A stretch of 64,000 bases of DNA. It comes from Microscillaceae bacterium. Its GTDB lineage: Bacteria; Bacteroidota; Bacteroidia; Cytophagales; Microscillaceae. Under the pieces are notes generated by a model. It did not search any database. It was given only the letters and a program-made list of their open reading frames with translations, and was not told where the DNA came from. The translations under genes were made by a program, and so were the position numbers. The stretch spans positions 1 through 64,000 of the forward strand of contig JANWZA010000026.1 in NCBI GenBank assembly GCA_025054775.1. The letters are read 5' to 3'. Positions within the stretch are counted from its first letter, which is position 1. Each line of letters begins with the position of its first letter. This document shows, in pieces, positions 35,570 through 45,290 of the stretch.

Positions 35570-37864
35570 ATGAACATCAGTCAAAGAATTATTTTTTCTT
35601 TTGTTGCCGTCTTTACGATAGTATTCCTTATGGCAGGGGCATCACTTTTAATTTTACAGAGTAATTTATACTCAATAAAATTATTACAAAGATTTTATGT
35701 CCCCGTGAAACAAATTATGCACGATATAAACGAAGAGATTGGACAAAAATATACAGGAGAAAATATCCAAACAATTGATGATTACAACCGTTGGAAAATC
35801 TTTATTGAGCCTAAAATTCAGCAGCTTAATGAGTTACGCTACCTATACGAGTCTGAAGCCTTGAGTAATGACATAGAAGAGTTTTTGAAAATTCTGCGTA
35901 ACTATGAAAAAAAGCCTACTGCAGCTAACTTCAAAGCAATAAGATTGAAAATAAAAGCAATCTACCGAAATGAAACCCTAAACCAAGACCGTATACTTAA
36001 CAACATTTACAAAACTCTCTATAACCTCAACTATATAATAGTGGGCGGTCTGTTCCTCTTATTTTTGATTATGTTGATAACTGCTTTGCAAACTATCAAC
36101 CCTTTCATAAACAATGTTGAAAAAATACAAGAAGTTTTGCATCGCATCGCCCAAGGTGAAGTAGTAGACGAACAGAACATAAAAGTTAGTCAGGATTTTG
36201 ACAAACTAATGATAGCTACCCAACAAGTATCTGCCAAGATTAACCAAGTAAGTAGATTTGCCCAAAGTATTGGTGAAGGAAATTTTGACCATGAATTTGA
36301 AGCTACTAGTATTAAAGATATTTTGGGAAGTTCCCTTTTGCAGATGCGTGAGAAATTGAAAGAAGCCAACCTAAATGAGCATAAACGTAACTGGGCAAAT
36401 GAAGGCTATAACCAATTAGCACGAATTCTAAGCGATCACACAAATAGCAGTATAGAAGTCTTTTGCCAAGAAGTGCTTACCTTTTTAGTTGATTACATAG
36501 GAGCAAATCAGGGCTTCCTGTTCCTAAAAAAGGAACTCAAAAATAATAAAGTTGCCCTAGAACTCGTTGCTGCATATGCTTATCACCAACGTAAATTTTT
36601 GGAAAAAATAGTAATTGTTGATGGTGATCACGGTGAAGGACTACTAGGGCAAGCTTACATTAGCAAAAAAACTATTCACCTCACCGAATTACCTCCAAAT
36701 TATATCACCATCGGCTCAGGGTTAGGTGAAGCTAAACCTACAAACTTGCTAATTATTCCTATTAAATATAACAATGAAGTAGAAAGTTTACTGGAAATTG
36801 CGTCTTTTCAACCCTTTGAAAAACACCATATTCAATTTTTAGAACGAAGTGCTGAAAGCATTTCTGCTGCATTTATGAATATTCGCAATAATATCCAAAC
36901 TAAAAATCTCTTGCAAGAGTTACAAACCCAAACCCAAATGCTCAAAAAGCAAGAAGAGGAGATGAAGGCAAATCTAATCAAACTCCAAATTGCCCAAGAG
37001 CAGGCCCAACTTGCAGAGCGTGAACAGCAAAAACTACTACAAAGTACCCGACAATTAGCAAATATTGTTGAAAATCATCCCGATTTTATTGGTTATTTCA
37101 ACATGAAGGGGGAAATTTTGTACATCAATCCCGCAGGGCTGCGTATGCTGGGTATATCAGACTTGAATGATATCTTGGGTAAAAGTTTAACTATATTTTA
37201 CTCCCCTATTGAAGCTGAAAAAATATTTAACCAATATCTCCCTCAAGCGATTGAGCAAAAAAATGCTTTTTTTGAAACACAAATCAAGAAAATTCACACC
37301 GAAGATCTTATTCCCGTTGAGCAACTCATTGCCATAAGTTTGGATGAGGTAGGCAATCCAAACGGTTTTAGTATAACCGTGAGCGATATCACACTCCGAA
37401 AGCAACAAGAGCAAAACCTTAAAGCCTATCAACAAACTCTTTTGAAAATTTTAGATAAAATCCCAGGAAAAATCTTCTTGAAAGATGCTAACGGGGTTAT
37501 TCTTTTAGCAAACAGTGAAGTGGCACGTGTTTATAACCGCACCGTAGAGCAACTCTTGGGCACCTCAGACTTTGATTTCTTTGAACCAAGCCTCGCCCAA
37601 TCCTACCGTGAACAAGAATTAGAAATTATGGAACTCGGTGCAAAAACGTATATCCAAGAAGAAGAGCTAACAGGAGAACTCCGCTATCTGCAAACTACTA
37701 AAATGCCTTTTTACATAGATTACAAGCAAGAAATAGGACTACTCGGCATTCAATATGATATTACTGAAAATATAGTACTAGAAAAAACTGTGCGCGAACT
37801 CAAAACCGAAAACAGAAAACTCAAACAGCAACTAGAAAGACAAACCAAAAACAAAAATAGCTAA
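35570..37864 (+). CDS. Membrane GAF-PAS-PAS sensor protein without output domain
   Basis: A 764-residue protein when started at the ATG (MNISQR). Two membrane helices (about 8-30 and 155-178) bracket a helical external domain, then a helical HAMP-like linker, a GAF domain (about 285-435), a coiled coil, two PAS domains (about 505-620 and 630-745) and a short coiled-coil tail. There is no HisKA, HATPase, GGDEF or phosphatase domain, so it must signal through a partner. It is a paralogue of the sensor at 45291: both share NW.NEG before the GAF and SGLG.AKP inside it. Transcribed alone. Confidence 0.85.
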   Translation: MNISQRIIFSFVAVFTIVFLMAGASLLILQSNLYSIKLLQRFYVPVKQIMHDINEEIGQKYTGENIQTIDDYNRWKIFIEPKIQQLNELRYLYESEALSNDIEEFLKILRNYEKKPTAANFKAIRLKIKAIYRNETLNQDRILNNIYKTLYNLNYIIVGGLFLLFLIMLITALQTINPFINNVEKIQEVLHRIAQGEVVDEQNIKVSQDFDKLMIATQQVSAKINQVSRFAQSIGEGNFDHEFEATSIKDILGSSLLQMREKLKEANLNEHKRNWANEGYNQLARILSDHTNSSIEVFCQEVLTFLVDYIGANQGFLFLKKELKNNKVALELVAAYAYHQRKFLEKIVIVDGDHGEGLLGQAYISKKTIHLTELPPNYITIGSGLGEAKPTNLLIIPIKYNNEVESLLEIASFQPFEKHHIQFLERSAESISAAFMNIRNNIQTKNLLQELQTQTQMLKKQEEEMKANLIKLQIAQEQAQLAEREQQKLLQSTRQLANIVENHPDFIGYFNMKGEILYINPAGLRMLGISDLNDILGKSLTIFYSPIEAEKIFNQYLPQAIEQKNAFFETQIKKIHTEDLIPVEQLIAISLDEVGNPNGFSITVSDITLRKQQEQNLKAYQQTLLKILDKIPGKIFLKDANGVILLANSEVARVYNRTVEQLLGTSDFDFFEPSLAQSYREQELEIMELGAKTYIQEEELTGELRYLQTTKMPFYIDYKQEIGLLGIQYDITENIVLEKTVRELKTENRKLKQQLERQTKNKNS

Positions 37865-37887
37865 AAACGCAAATAAAGAAAAAGCCC

Positions 37888-37895
37888 TAATTTTG
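37888..37895 (+). promoter_or_regulatory. Possible -7 element of the Ig-like lipoprotein gene
   Basis: TAATTTTG ends 7 bases before the ATG at 37903, so the mRNA would be almost leaderless. No -33 is clear. Confidence 0.4.
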
Positions 37896-37902
37896 CAACC
37901 TA

Positions 37903-39606
37903 ATGCATACCCTATTACAGGCAACTCGGCTCTGTTTCATTCATGGTATACTTCTTGTTTTAATAAGTTGTGGATACGTATTGTTCTTTACGCAGTGTGC
38001 TAATCAAATGGCGCCCACGGGTGGGCCAAAAGACACCTTAGCTCCCAAGTTGTTGCTTTCTATTCCTAAAAATTTAGCTACTAATTATAAGGGCAAAAAA
38101 ATTGTACTTATTTTTGATGAATGGATACGTACCGAAAGGTTAGAACAGGAACTTCTTATCACGCCAAGCCTCAAAAATTATAAAGTAAAAGAAGGTAAGA
38201 ATAAAATAGAAATTACACTTATAGATACGTTACGTGCAAATACTACCTATAATTTCAACTTCCGAGAGGCTATTAAAGATATCTCAGAACGAAATACCGC
38301 AAACAATATCAATATTGCTTTTAGCACGGGCAATCAATTAGACTCCTTGCAAATTAATGGTAATGTGATAGAACTTTTTACAGGTAAACCTCTACAAGAT
38401 GTTATTATCTCCCTCTATCCTGCCTTTGATACATTCCGCATCGATAAGCATAAGCCTTTTTACTATACCTTAAGCGACAAATCAGGTAATTTTTCGCTTA
38501 AACATATCCGTGAAGGAACATATCAAATTTATGCTCTCAAAGATAAAAACAATAATGGTTTCTATGATGAGGGGGAATTGATAGCTTTTTTAGATAGCAC
38601 ACTTCTGCTCAACAAAAATATCAATAACCTAACGCTCAAATTACACAAAGAAGACTATACACCTCCTAAATACGGCTTGCAAACCTCTCCTGATACGCTT
38701 ACTTGCGAAGTTAGCTTTTCGGAAGGACTACTACGGGCTTATCCTGACTCAGGAAAAACTGACCTGCCTTATTTCTATGAAATCAAAAAGCCTGAGGGCA
38801 ATAGTCTCATTTTCTACAAAAAACGCCCTTTGAATGATAGCTTGCTCGTGCAATTTATTGTCTATGACTCTCTAAATAATCGTGCTGCTTTTGAACGAAA
38901 AATAAAGTTCCAACCTCCCGAACCCGAGAAAAAAGAAAGAAAAGAGCGAAAACCTACCAAAAATGAAAAAACCATCAAAAAACCAAAAATGAACGTACAA
39001 GCCCAACTGCTAACCAATGAGGGCATTGAAGGCAATGAATTCCACTGGCAACTCAAATTTGAACAACCCATCGTGAGAGCCTCACTAGAGAAAATACAAT
39101 TTTGGGCAGATAAAGATACCTTACGAAAAAAAACATTAATTGAAAATGCTAGGGATTACCAATGGAACACAGCCTACAATGTGCTCACCATTAAAAAAAA
39201 TATTAACTTTTACCAAACCTTACACATTGAATTTGACTCCACAACCTTTATAGGTTTGCGGGGTGATAGTTGTAAAAATTTTAAGGCAAGTTATCCTAAA
39301 AAAGATATTGATAAATACGGTACCATTTTGGGCGAAGTGCAAACTACACAACCTCATTACATCATACAACTTCTAGATAGTAATTTTGAAGTACTAAAGG
39401 AGCAACGCAATAGCCCCAAAAAATTTAACTTTAGCTATCTTAAAGCAGGAAGCTATTTCCTACGAGTGTTGATTGACAAAAACCAAGACCAACAATTTAA
39501 CCAAGGAAGTTACAAACAAAAAAAACTACCTGAAGACATGAAAGTTTTTAAGGTAAACCCCGATGTGCGCGAGAAATGGGACGTACAAAATAATTTGAGC
39601 TTTTAA
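37903..39606 (+). CDS. Ig-like domain (Big_5) lipoprotein
   Basis: A 567-residue exported lipoprotein. The APTGGPKDTLAPKLL segment at residues 37-51 is the hallmark of a common Bacteroidota outer-membrane lipoprotein family with a Big_5 Ig-like domain (about 45-145), followed by a carboxypeptidase-regulatory-like beta domain near 150-235 (INGNVIELFTGKPLQDV, DGNNNGFYDEGE-like loop). The lipid cysteine is either Cys32 (family position) or Cys23 (better lipobox LISC). The rest is lysine-rich beta structure. Probable surface or periplasmic role; function unknown. Confidence 0.85.
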   Translation: MHTLLQATRLCFIHGILLVLISCGYVLFFTQCANQMAPTGGPKDTLAPKLLLSIPKNLATNYKGKKIVLIFDEWIRTERLEQELLITPSLKNYKVKEGKNKIEITLIDTLRANTTYNFNFREAIKDISERNTANNINIAFSTGNQLDSLQINGNVIELFTGKPLQDVIISLYPAFDTFRIDKHKPFYYTLSDKSGNFSLKHIREGTYQIYALKDKNNNGFYDEGELIAFLDSTLLLNKNINNLTLKLHKEDYTPPKYGLQTSPDTLTCEVSFSEGLLRAYPDSGKTDLPYFYEIKKPEGNSLIFYKKRPLNDSLLVQFIVYDSLNNRAAFERKIKFQPPEPEKKERKERKPTKNEKTIKKPKMNVQAQLLTNEGIEGNEFHWQLKFEQPIVRASLEKIQFWADKDTLRKKTLIENARDYQWNTAYNVLTIKKNINFYQTLHIEFDSTTFIGLRGDSCKNFKASYPKKDIDKYGTILGEVQTTQPHYIIQLLDSNFEVLKEQRNSPKKFNFSYLKAGSYFLRVLIDKNQDQQFNQGSYKQKKLPEDMKVFKVNPDVREKWDVQNNLSF

Positions 39607-39696
39607 GAAAATTTAGACTGCTTTACGTTAGATTTGCAATAACTTATAATCTTACTTGTGATAAAAATTTTGTATTCCAAATCTTAAAAAAAAGTT

Positions 39697-40476
39697 ATGT
39701 TGCTCAATGGTAAAAACATAGGGCGCCCTCCGCAACGCATTATTTCGCTTGTACCTTCGCTTACCGAACTTTTGGCAAGTTTAGGCTTGCAAGAGCAAAT
39801 TGTGGGCATTACCAAGTTTTGTATCCACCCCAGAGAATTATACCAAAAAACACCCAAAATTGGTGGTACAAAAAGATTTCACTTTGATAGAATCCATGCC
39901 CTTAACCCTGATTTGATTATCGCTAACAAAGAAGAGAATTACAAAGAGGGCATAGAAGAGCTAGCCCAAAGGTATGCAGTTTTTCTAACTGAAATTATCA
40001 CTTGGCAAGAAGCTTTGCAAGCTATTCAAGCCATAGGAGAACTTACGCACCGCAAAGCAGAAAGTAATGCATTAGTGCAACAAATTGAGCAATCCTTTAA
40101 TAATCTACCCCGACAAAATATTAAGAAATCACCCAAAATAGCTTATTTAATTTGGCATGAGCCTATTATGGTAGCGGCAAACCAAACCTTTATTCAAACT
40201 ATGTTGCAAAAAGCAGGTTTTGAAAATGCCTTTGCTCACCTTAACCGTTATCCCCAAATCCTACCTCAAGATTTACAAAAATCCGAAATAGACTATATTT
40301 TTCTAAGTTCAGAGCCTTTTCCTTTTAAGGAAAAACATATTCAATACTATCAAGCCCTTTGCCCACAAGTAAAGGTACTTTTAGTTAATGGTGAAATGTT
40401 TTCATGGTATGGTAGCCGCTTGCTACATAGTGCTAAATATCTTGCTCAATTATGGCAAAATTTACTCATTCAATAA
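39697..40476 (+). CDS. Helical-backbone metal receptor (BtuF/TroA-like) without signal peptide
   Basis: A 259-residue protein of the periplasmic-binding superfamily that carries metals or vitamin B12 to ABC transporters. PQRIISLVPSLTELLASLGL (12-31) and VGITKFCIHP, then KIGGTKRF, match the family. It starts MLLNGKNIG with no signal peptide, so it is predicted cytosolic, which is recurrent in Bacteroidota but unlike classic receptors. No permease or ATPase gene is near. Its last 11 bases overlap the end of the convergent SPFH gene. Confidence 0.82.
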   Translation: MLLNGKNIGRPPQRIISLVPSLTELLASLGLQEQIVGITKFCIHPRELYQKTPKIGGTKRFHFDRIHALNPDLIIANKEENYKEGIEELAQRYAVFLTEIITWQEALQAIQAIGELTHRKAESNALVQQIEQSFNNLPRQNIKKSPKIAYLIWHEPIMVAANQTFIQTMLQKAGFENAFAHLNRYPQILPQDLQKSEIDYIFLSSEPFPFKEKHIQYYQALCPQVKVLLVNGEMFSWYGSRLLHSAKYLAQLWQNLLIQ

Positions 40477-41359
40477 AGCTACCAGGTAAGCCTAAAAGTG
40501 GATTTTTGCCGTCAGTAATGATAATTTTGGTATTATTTGTGCCTGAAAGTATTTTGAAGGCTTCAATAGACCGTAATCGTAAAATAGCAGGAGTAAGCGA
40601 TTGCTTGAGCATCTCATTAGCTTTGGCTTGGGCTTCAGCTTCAATCTTGATAGCATTAGCTACGCCCTCGGCTTCAATTTCCATAGTTCGCTTACGAGCC
40701 TCTGCTGCTACAATTTGTACTTTTTTCTCCCCCTCAGCTTGTATAAGTTTGCGTTCAGCATCTATGCTTTCGCGTTGTTTAATAAATTCCATTCTTTGAG
40801 CATCTTGTTCGGCTTGTAGCTTCTCCTCAATAGCTTTTGATAAGCCAGGAGGTAGTTGAATACTTTTCATAAGTACATTTTCAATGATAAATCCTTTTTT
40901 TTCCAAAATAGCCATCATTTGTTCACGTATGCTATTTTCAATCTGCCCACGCTCTCCCGAGTGTAGGTCTTTGGCATAAAAGCGAGCCGTTACATCTGCT
41001 GCTGCAGAGCGAAATACAGGTAAAATTATTGATTTCTCATAATTAGGTCCTACCTCGCGTAGCAATTTGGGAGCTACCGAAGCCTGAATACTATACAAGA
41101 TAGAGATTTCTGAGGCAATAGTTAATCCTTCTTTGGAGGGCAGGTTAGAGTTGATTTCCAAATTTACAGTTCGTGTAGGCACACGCAAAATAACAGTAGT
41201 AAACGGATTGAACAATCTTGCTCCTTCGGTAAGAATATTAGGCGAAATTTTACCTAGACGTCGTTTCACCCCTACCTCTCCTTGCCTTATGATAGCACAA
41301 CCACTCAAATACAAAAATATTGAAAAGAGTGAAATTCTTATAAGCGTTGTTTTTACCAT
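40466..41359 (-). CDS. Prohibitin/SPFH family lipoprotein
   Basis: A 297-residue protein with a lipobox (LSGC, Cys21), an SPFH domain (about 28-200: GEVGVKRRLGKI, EGARLFNPF) and a long charged coiled coil (about 190-255) with AEGEKKVQIVAAEARKRT. Prohibitin-like proteins form large membrane rings that organise proteases and lipid domains. The lipoprotein anchor, rather than a membrane helix, implies the ring sits outside the inner membrane. A possible operator palindrome lies upstream (41394-41419). Confidence 0.88.
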   Translation of the reverse strand: MVKTTLIRISLFSIFLYLSGCAIIRQGEVGVKRRLGKISPNILTEGARLFNPFTTVILRVPTRTVNLEINSNLPSKEGLTIASEISILYSIQASVAPKLLREVGPNYEKSIILPVFRSAAADVTARFYAKDLHSGERGQIENSIREQMMAILEKKGFIIENVLMKSIQLPPGLSKAIEEKLQAEQDAQRMEFIKQRESIDAERKLIQAEGEKKVQIVAAEARKRTMEIEAEGVANAIKIEAEAQAKANEMLKQSLTPAILRLRSIEAFKILSGTNNTKIIITDGKNPLLGLPGSFIE

Positions 41360-41393
41360 AGTTGAAAAAAGTGAATTTAAGGTATAACCATTG

Positions 41394-41419
41394 TGAACAA
41401 AATAAGTATGCTTTGTTCA
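41394..41419. promoter_or_regulatory. Operator-like palindrome upstream of the SPFH gene
   Basis: Perfect 8-bp arms TGAACAAA (41394-41401) and TTTGTTCA (41412-41419) with a 10-base spacer, 35 bases upstream of the SPFH start. The symmetry and place fit a dimeric repressor or activator site. Confidence 0.4.
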
Positions 41420-41660
41420 AGATACAAATCAAAACAAAAATTTTAGATACTAATTTGGCATATAAAAGTTATTACAAACTTTGGCATAACTATACTCTTC
41501 TAAAAATCATATAAAAAAGTAAGTAAATGATAAAAATACACCTACTGTAAGCACTTTCCAAAGAATGCTACCCTTTTTTAGATTTAGCACGAAATTAGTA
41601 ATTTTAGGCATAAAAAATGATATAATTAAAAAAAATACAACTTATTCTAAGCTGAGTTTG

Positions 41661-41688
41661 ATGAGCAACTGAAATTTGCTCATTTTAT
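41661..41688 (+). promoter_or_regulatory. Hairpin in the leader of the SpoIIE phosphatase gene
   Basis: ATGAGCAA (41661-41668) pairs with TTGCTCAT (41676-41683) around a 7-base loop and is followed by TTTTATTA. It looks like a terminator but sits just before a start codon, so it may attenuate this gene. Confidence 0.4.
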
Positions 41689-41714
41689 TACCTAAGCAAC
41701 TTGTAACGTAAGTA

Positions 41715-43871
41715 ATGTGTTCACGTCTCGTTTTGCTTTTTTTAGGATTTTATTTGCTCTTACCTTGTGGAGCATTGTCTCAATTTAAGATAACAGGGAA
41801 AGTCTCTACTGAAGATGGGCTTCCTATTAATGACGTCAAGGTATCGGTTAATGGAAGCCCATACGCTGTAACAGAACGTACAGGGCGTTTCAGTTTAGAT
41901 GTTCAGCAACGCTTCTCCAAGCCTACTAATGTAAAAATATTCAAAAAGGGATATAAGCTAAAAAACTACACTTATAGTGAAAATCAGCAGTACCTTAATA
42001 TCATTTTACAACCTGCTACCAGCCTTAGGGGAAAAGTACTTAACTACCAAAATAAACCCGTGGCTAATGCCAAAGTAGATTTGAACGAAGGTGAGAGCAG
42101 TGCCGTAACTAATGAATTAGGAGAATTTACCCTTCCTATTCCTGAGAACATACAAATCAGTTTAGGAAGCAAATTCAAGGTAAATGATATTCCTATTGCT
42201 CTCAACGATGTTATGATGAAAGAAAATTACAGTTTTGTGTATCTCAAAATGCCTAAACCTGCCGAGGAAGAGAAGCCCATCAAAGAAGCTAACCAGGTAG
42301 TAAAAATTCGGCTTTTTGACCAACAAAAACGACCTTTACCTAATGTTTCCATCTATATAGATGGTGTTTTATACCAAAGTAATGCCCAAGCATGGGTAAA
42401 CCTCAAAAATCCTGCCTTTCGATTTAGCCAATTCAAGTTTGACAAATATGAAATCAGTGAGCAAGAATACATGGCCGATACCGAAATATTAAATATTTAC
42501 CTCAAACCTATTCAAACCAAACCTACCCGAGAGAGTAAAGATAATTATGCTAAAGACTTTGACCTTATAGAAGACGAGCTAAAAAGCCAGCGTGAATTTC
42601 AAGTACAAAAAACCTCCATCTTAAAACGTGAGCTAGAGCAACTCACCCTCAAACTAGCCGCCGCCAAATTAGAAGAAGAGCAACGCAAAATTTTGCAAGA
42701 ATATTTAGCTAAAATAGAAAAAACTTTCTATGAAAATGACGAGATATACCAAAAGCTACAAAGAGAAGCAAAAAACAGTTTAGAGGAAATGAGGGCTGCT
42801 ATCTTAGCTCGTGACTCCATCAATTTGGCAGCAGAACGAAAAATTAAACAAATTACTCAAAAAAGTGAAGAGGACAAACGCCTGGCTAACCTACGTTACA
42901 GAACCACCGTTACAATTGCCTCAATTATTGTAGCTTCTCTGCTTATCATTGCTCTTATTCTTTATTTAATTGGACGAAGAATAAAACGCCAAAAAGATGA
43001 AATAGAAAAAATTAAGAACGAATTAGCAGAAAAAGTAGTACAAATTGCTCAACAAAAAGAAGACATTTTGCAAAAGAGCAAAGCCCTAGAAGAGGCTTAT
43101 ACCCAAATTCAGTATAGTATTTTGAGCGCGCAACGTATTCAGCAGTCTATTTTATATAAACCCCAAGAGCTTTTAGCAGCATTTCAAGATGGCTTTATTA
43201 TCTTCAAACCCAAAGATATTGTTTCAGGTGATTTTTACTGGTTTAGTAACAAAGGGCTGGAAATCGTACTAGTAGCTGCTGACTGTACAGGACATGGAGT
43301 GCCAGGAGCTTTTATGACTATGCTGGGGCACTCACTCTTGAACCAAATTATCAATGAAAATAACATCACTAATCCCGCTGAGGTTATTAGTCTGCTAGAT
43401 CTTAAAATACAAACCTTGCTACACCAACAGGTGTATGAAAAAGGAGGTAGTACCGAAGGAATGGATTTAGCTATGATAGTTATCCACAAAATTTATAGAC
43501 AAGCTACTTTTGCTGGGGCTAAATTACCGATTTATATTTCCCAAAAGGGAGTATTATCGTGCTATCCAGGTACTAATGCTACTATTGGTGGTAGTGTATT
43601 GCTAAAGAAGAACAAGACAAACACCTTTGAAAATCAAACCATTGATTTACAAGGAGGTGAAATCATATACCTCGCTTCCGACGGTTTTCAAGACCAATTT
43701 GGTGGCACGGGAAAGAAAAAATATATGAAAACACGTTTCAAAGAACTTCTAGAAAGTATACAACACAAGCCTATCGCCGAGCAGAAGGAAGCTCTTCTAC
43801 AGGAGTTTGATGCGTGGAAAGGCTCAAACCCGCAAGTAGATGATGTACTCCTTATAGGAGTAAAATTATGA
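41715..43871 (+). CDS. Membrane SpoIIE-type PP2C serine/threonine phosphatase
   Basis: A 718-residue protein. A signal peptide (1-23) precedes two or three carboxypeptidase-regulatory-like beta domains (25-275), a coiled coil (280-385), a membrane helix (about 396-420), a second coiled coil and a SpoIIE/PP2C phosphatase (about 490-718). Metal-binding motifs SGDFYWF (about 500), ADCTGHGVPGAF (about 522) and ASDGFQDQFGG (about 653) are intact. It should strip phosphate from Ser/Thr in response to an outside signal. SiaA, the phosphatase for SiaC, has the same catalytic type, so SiaC encoded at 20.2 kb is a possible substrate, inferred only. Confidence 0.92.
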   Translation: MCSRLVLLFLGFYLLLPCGALSQFKITGKVSTEDGLPINDVKVSVNGSPYAVTERTGRFSLDVQQRFSKPTNVKIFKKGYKLKNYTYSENQQYLNIILQPATSLRGKVLNYQNKPVANAKVDLNEGESSAVTNELGEFTLPIPENIQISLGSKFKVNDIPIALNDVMMKENYSFVYLKMPKPAEEEKPIKEANQVVKIRLFDQQKRPLPNVSIYIDGVLYQSNAQAWVNLKNPAFRFSQFKFDKYEISEQEYMADTEILNIYLKPIQTKPTRESKDNYAKDFDLIEDELKSQREFQVQKTSILKRELEQLTLKLAAAKLEEEQRKILQEYLAKIEKTFYENDEIYQKLQREAKNSLEEMRAAILARDSINLAAERKIKQITQKSEEDKRLANLRYRTTVTIASIIVASLLIIALILYLIGRRIKRQKDEIEKIKNELAEKVVQIAQQKEDILQKSKALEEAYTQIQYSILSAQRIQQSILYKPQELLAAFQDGFIIFKPKDIVSGDFYWFSNKGLEIVLVAADCTGHGVPGAFMTMLGHSLLNQIINENNITNPAEVISLLDLKIQTLLHQQVYEKGGSTEGMDLAMIVIHKIYRQATFAGAKLPIYISQKGVLSCYPGTNATIGGSVLLKKNKTNTFENQTIDLQGGEIIYLASDGFQDQFGGTGKKKYMKTRFKELLESIQHKPIAEQKEALLQEFDAWKGSNPQVDDVLLIGVKL

Positions 43872-44075
43872 TTTAATCCTAGCTTCTAATTTTTCTACTT
43901 TTTTTTTCTACTTTTTAAGTTATTTTCGCAAATTTTCAATTATTTCTAAACCTAACTTCACAAGTTTAATTCTTCTTGTCTTCCTTCATTTCTACCCTTC
44001 TTGCAAGTTTTTTTCTGGGTTGCTAATCATTTGTTCTCTTTAGTTCCTTTCCTACTGCATAGGATATTTTTTTTC

Positions 44076-45251
44076 TTATTTGTGCTTCTGTACTGGCAAG
44101 ATTTCTTTTCTAATCAAGGCTTGGGCTTCGGGTTGCATCTTTTCAAGTGTTATACCTTTGCGATAGGCTTGTAAGAGGTCTTTTCGTGCTTCTTTTTTTC
44201 TTTTCAGTTTAAGCTGTATTAGCCCTCGCTCATACCAACTTTGTGCATGGCTACTATCTGTAATAATAGCTGAGGTAAAATATTGATAGGCTTTTTCAAA
44301 TTCTTTAGCTTCTTTATAGACTAAGGCACAATCATAGTAATTTTGAGCATTGTCAGGATTTAAGAAGATAGCCCTCACATAGTCTTGTGCGGCATGAAAA
44401 AAATCTCGCAAAAGGAAGTGATATTTAGCACGTTCAAGCAGAAGTTCTATTTGGGTACTGTCCTCTTTAATAAGATAATTTAGGGCTTGGATAGCTCCTT
44501 GGTAATCTTTTTGATAAATTTTACAAAATAAGTTCAACTTATAGTGATATTTTTCTACTATCTCTGGGTTTTGAGCAATAAGTTGGTCTATATCTTGTGC
44601 TGTGGCTATAAAATCCCCTGACAAAAATCTTGCTTCTGTACGATATTGAATAAAGAGTGAGTTTTTAGGTTCTAAAGCAATAGCTTGATCGAGATCTTGG
44701 ACGGCCCCTTGATAATCTTGTAAGCTCATTTTACATTTGGCTCTTCCGAAATACAAAATTGCTTCTTTGGGTTCAAGAGCGATAGCTTTGTTATAGTCTA
44801 AGATTGCTTGGCGCGTGAGTCCCAGTTCTTTGAAGGCTTCTGCACGGTAATTATAGACAACTGCATATTGAGGATTGATAGCAAGAGCTTTATTAAAAAA
44901 AATTATAGCCTCCTCGTAGCTCTGTTGCTCAAAAAAGATAGTTCCTAAATAAGCATAACTTTCGTAGGATTGTGGGTTTTTCTGAATACTTATTTCAAAT
45001 TGTTGTTTAGCCAAATCATACTTTTTTTGTAAAAAATAGGTTTTTCCTTTCAGAAAAAAGGCTTCTGCAAAATTTTTATTGATGGCGAGGGCTTTGTCTA
45101 AATATTCGTGAGCTGCAGTATAGTTAGAAAATAGAATTTCTGTTTCAGCTTTATAGTACCATTCTCGGGCAATATTTTTTTGTCCCCAAAGGGGAGTTGT
45201 GTAAGCAACAGAAATAAAAATAAAAATGGATTTTAGGGTTTGCTGTTTCAT
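44076..45251 (-). CDS. Secreted TPR protein
   Basis: A 391-residue exported protein with a signal peptide (1-23, ending WGQ) and about ten tetratricopeptide repeats from 28 to 380, each with the usual YDLAKQQFE or YEEAIIFFNKALAINPQ pattern. TPR solenoids bind other proteins. It lies 39 bases downstream of the GAF/PAS sensor on the same strand, so the two are probably an operon and the TPR part may meet the sensor's external domain. No enzymatic domain. Confidence 0.88.
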   Translation of the reverse strand: MKQQTLKSIFIFISVAYTTPLWGQKNIAREWYYKAETEILFSNYTAAHEYLDKALAINKNFAEAFFLKGKTYFLQKKYDLAKQQFEISIQKNPQSYESYAYLGTIFFEQQSYEEAIIFFNKALAINPQYAVVYNYRAEAFKELGLTRQAILDYNKAIALEPKEAILYFGRAKCKMSLQDYQGAVQDLDQAIALEPKNSLFIQYRTEARFLSGDFIATAQDIDQLIAQNPEIVEKYHYKLNLFCKIYQKDYQGAIQALNYLIKEDSTQIELLLERAKYHFLLRDFFHAAQDYVRAIFLNPDNAQNYYDCALVYKEAKEFEKAYQYFTSAIITDSSHAQSWYERGLIQLKLKRKKEARKDLLQAYRKGITLEKMQPEAQALIRKEILPVQKHK

Positions 45252-45290
45252 TCTTCTGTTTTCGGTGTCATTTGGTTACTTAGATTTCTT

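Larger units (their letters stand above)
41360..41714. other. Divergent region with an operator-like palindrome and a hairpin
   Basis: No gene. It holds the palindrome TGAACAAA-N10-TTTGTTCA (41394-41419) close to the SPFH gene and a terminator-like hairpin (41661-41683) 31 bases before the phosphatase start. Clear -33/-7 promoters were not found for either gene. Confidence 0.5.
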
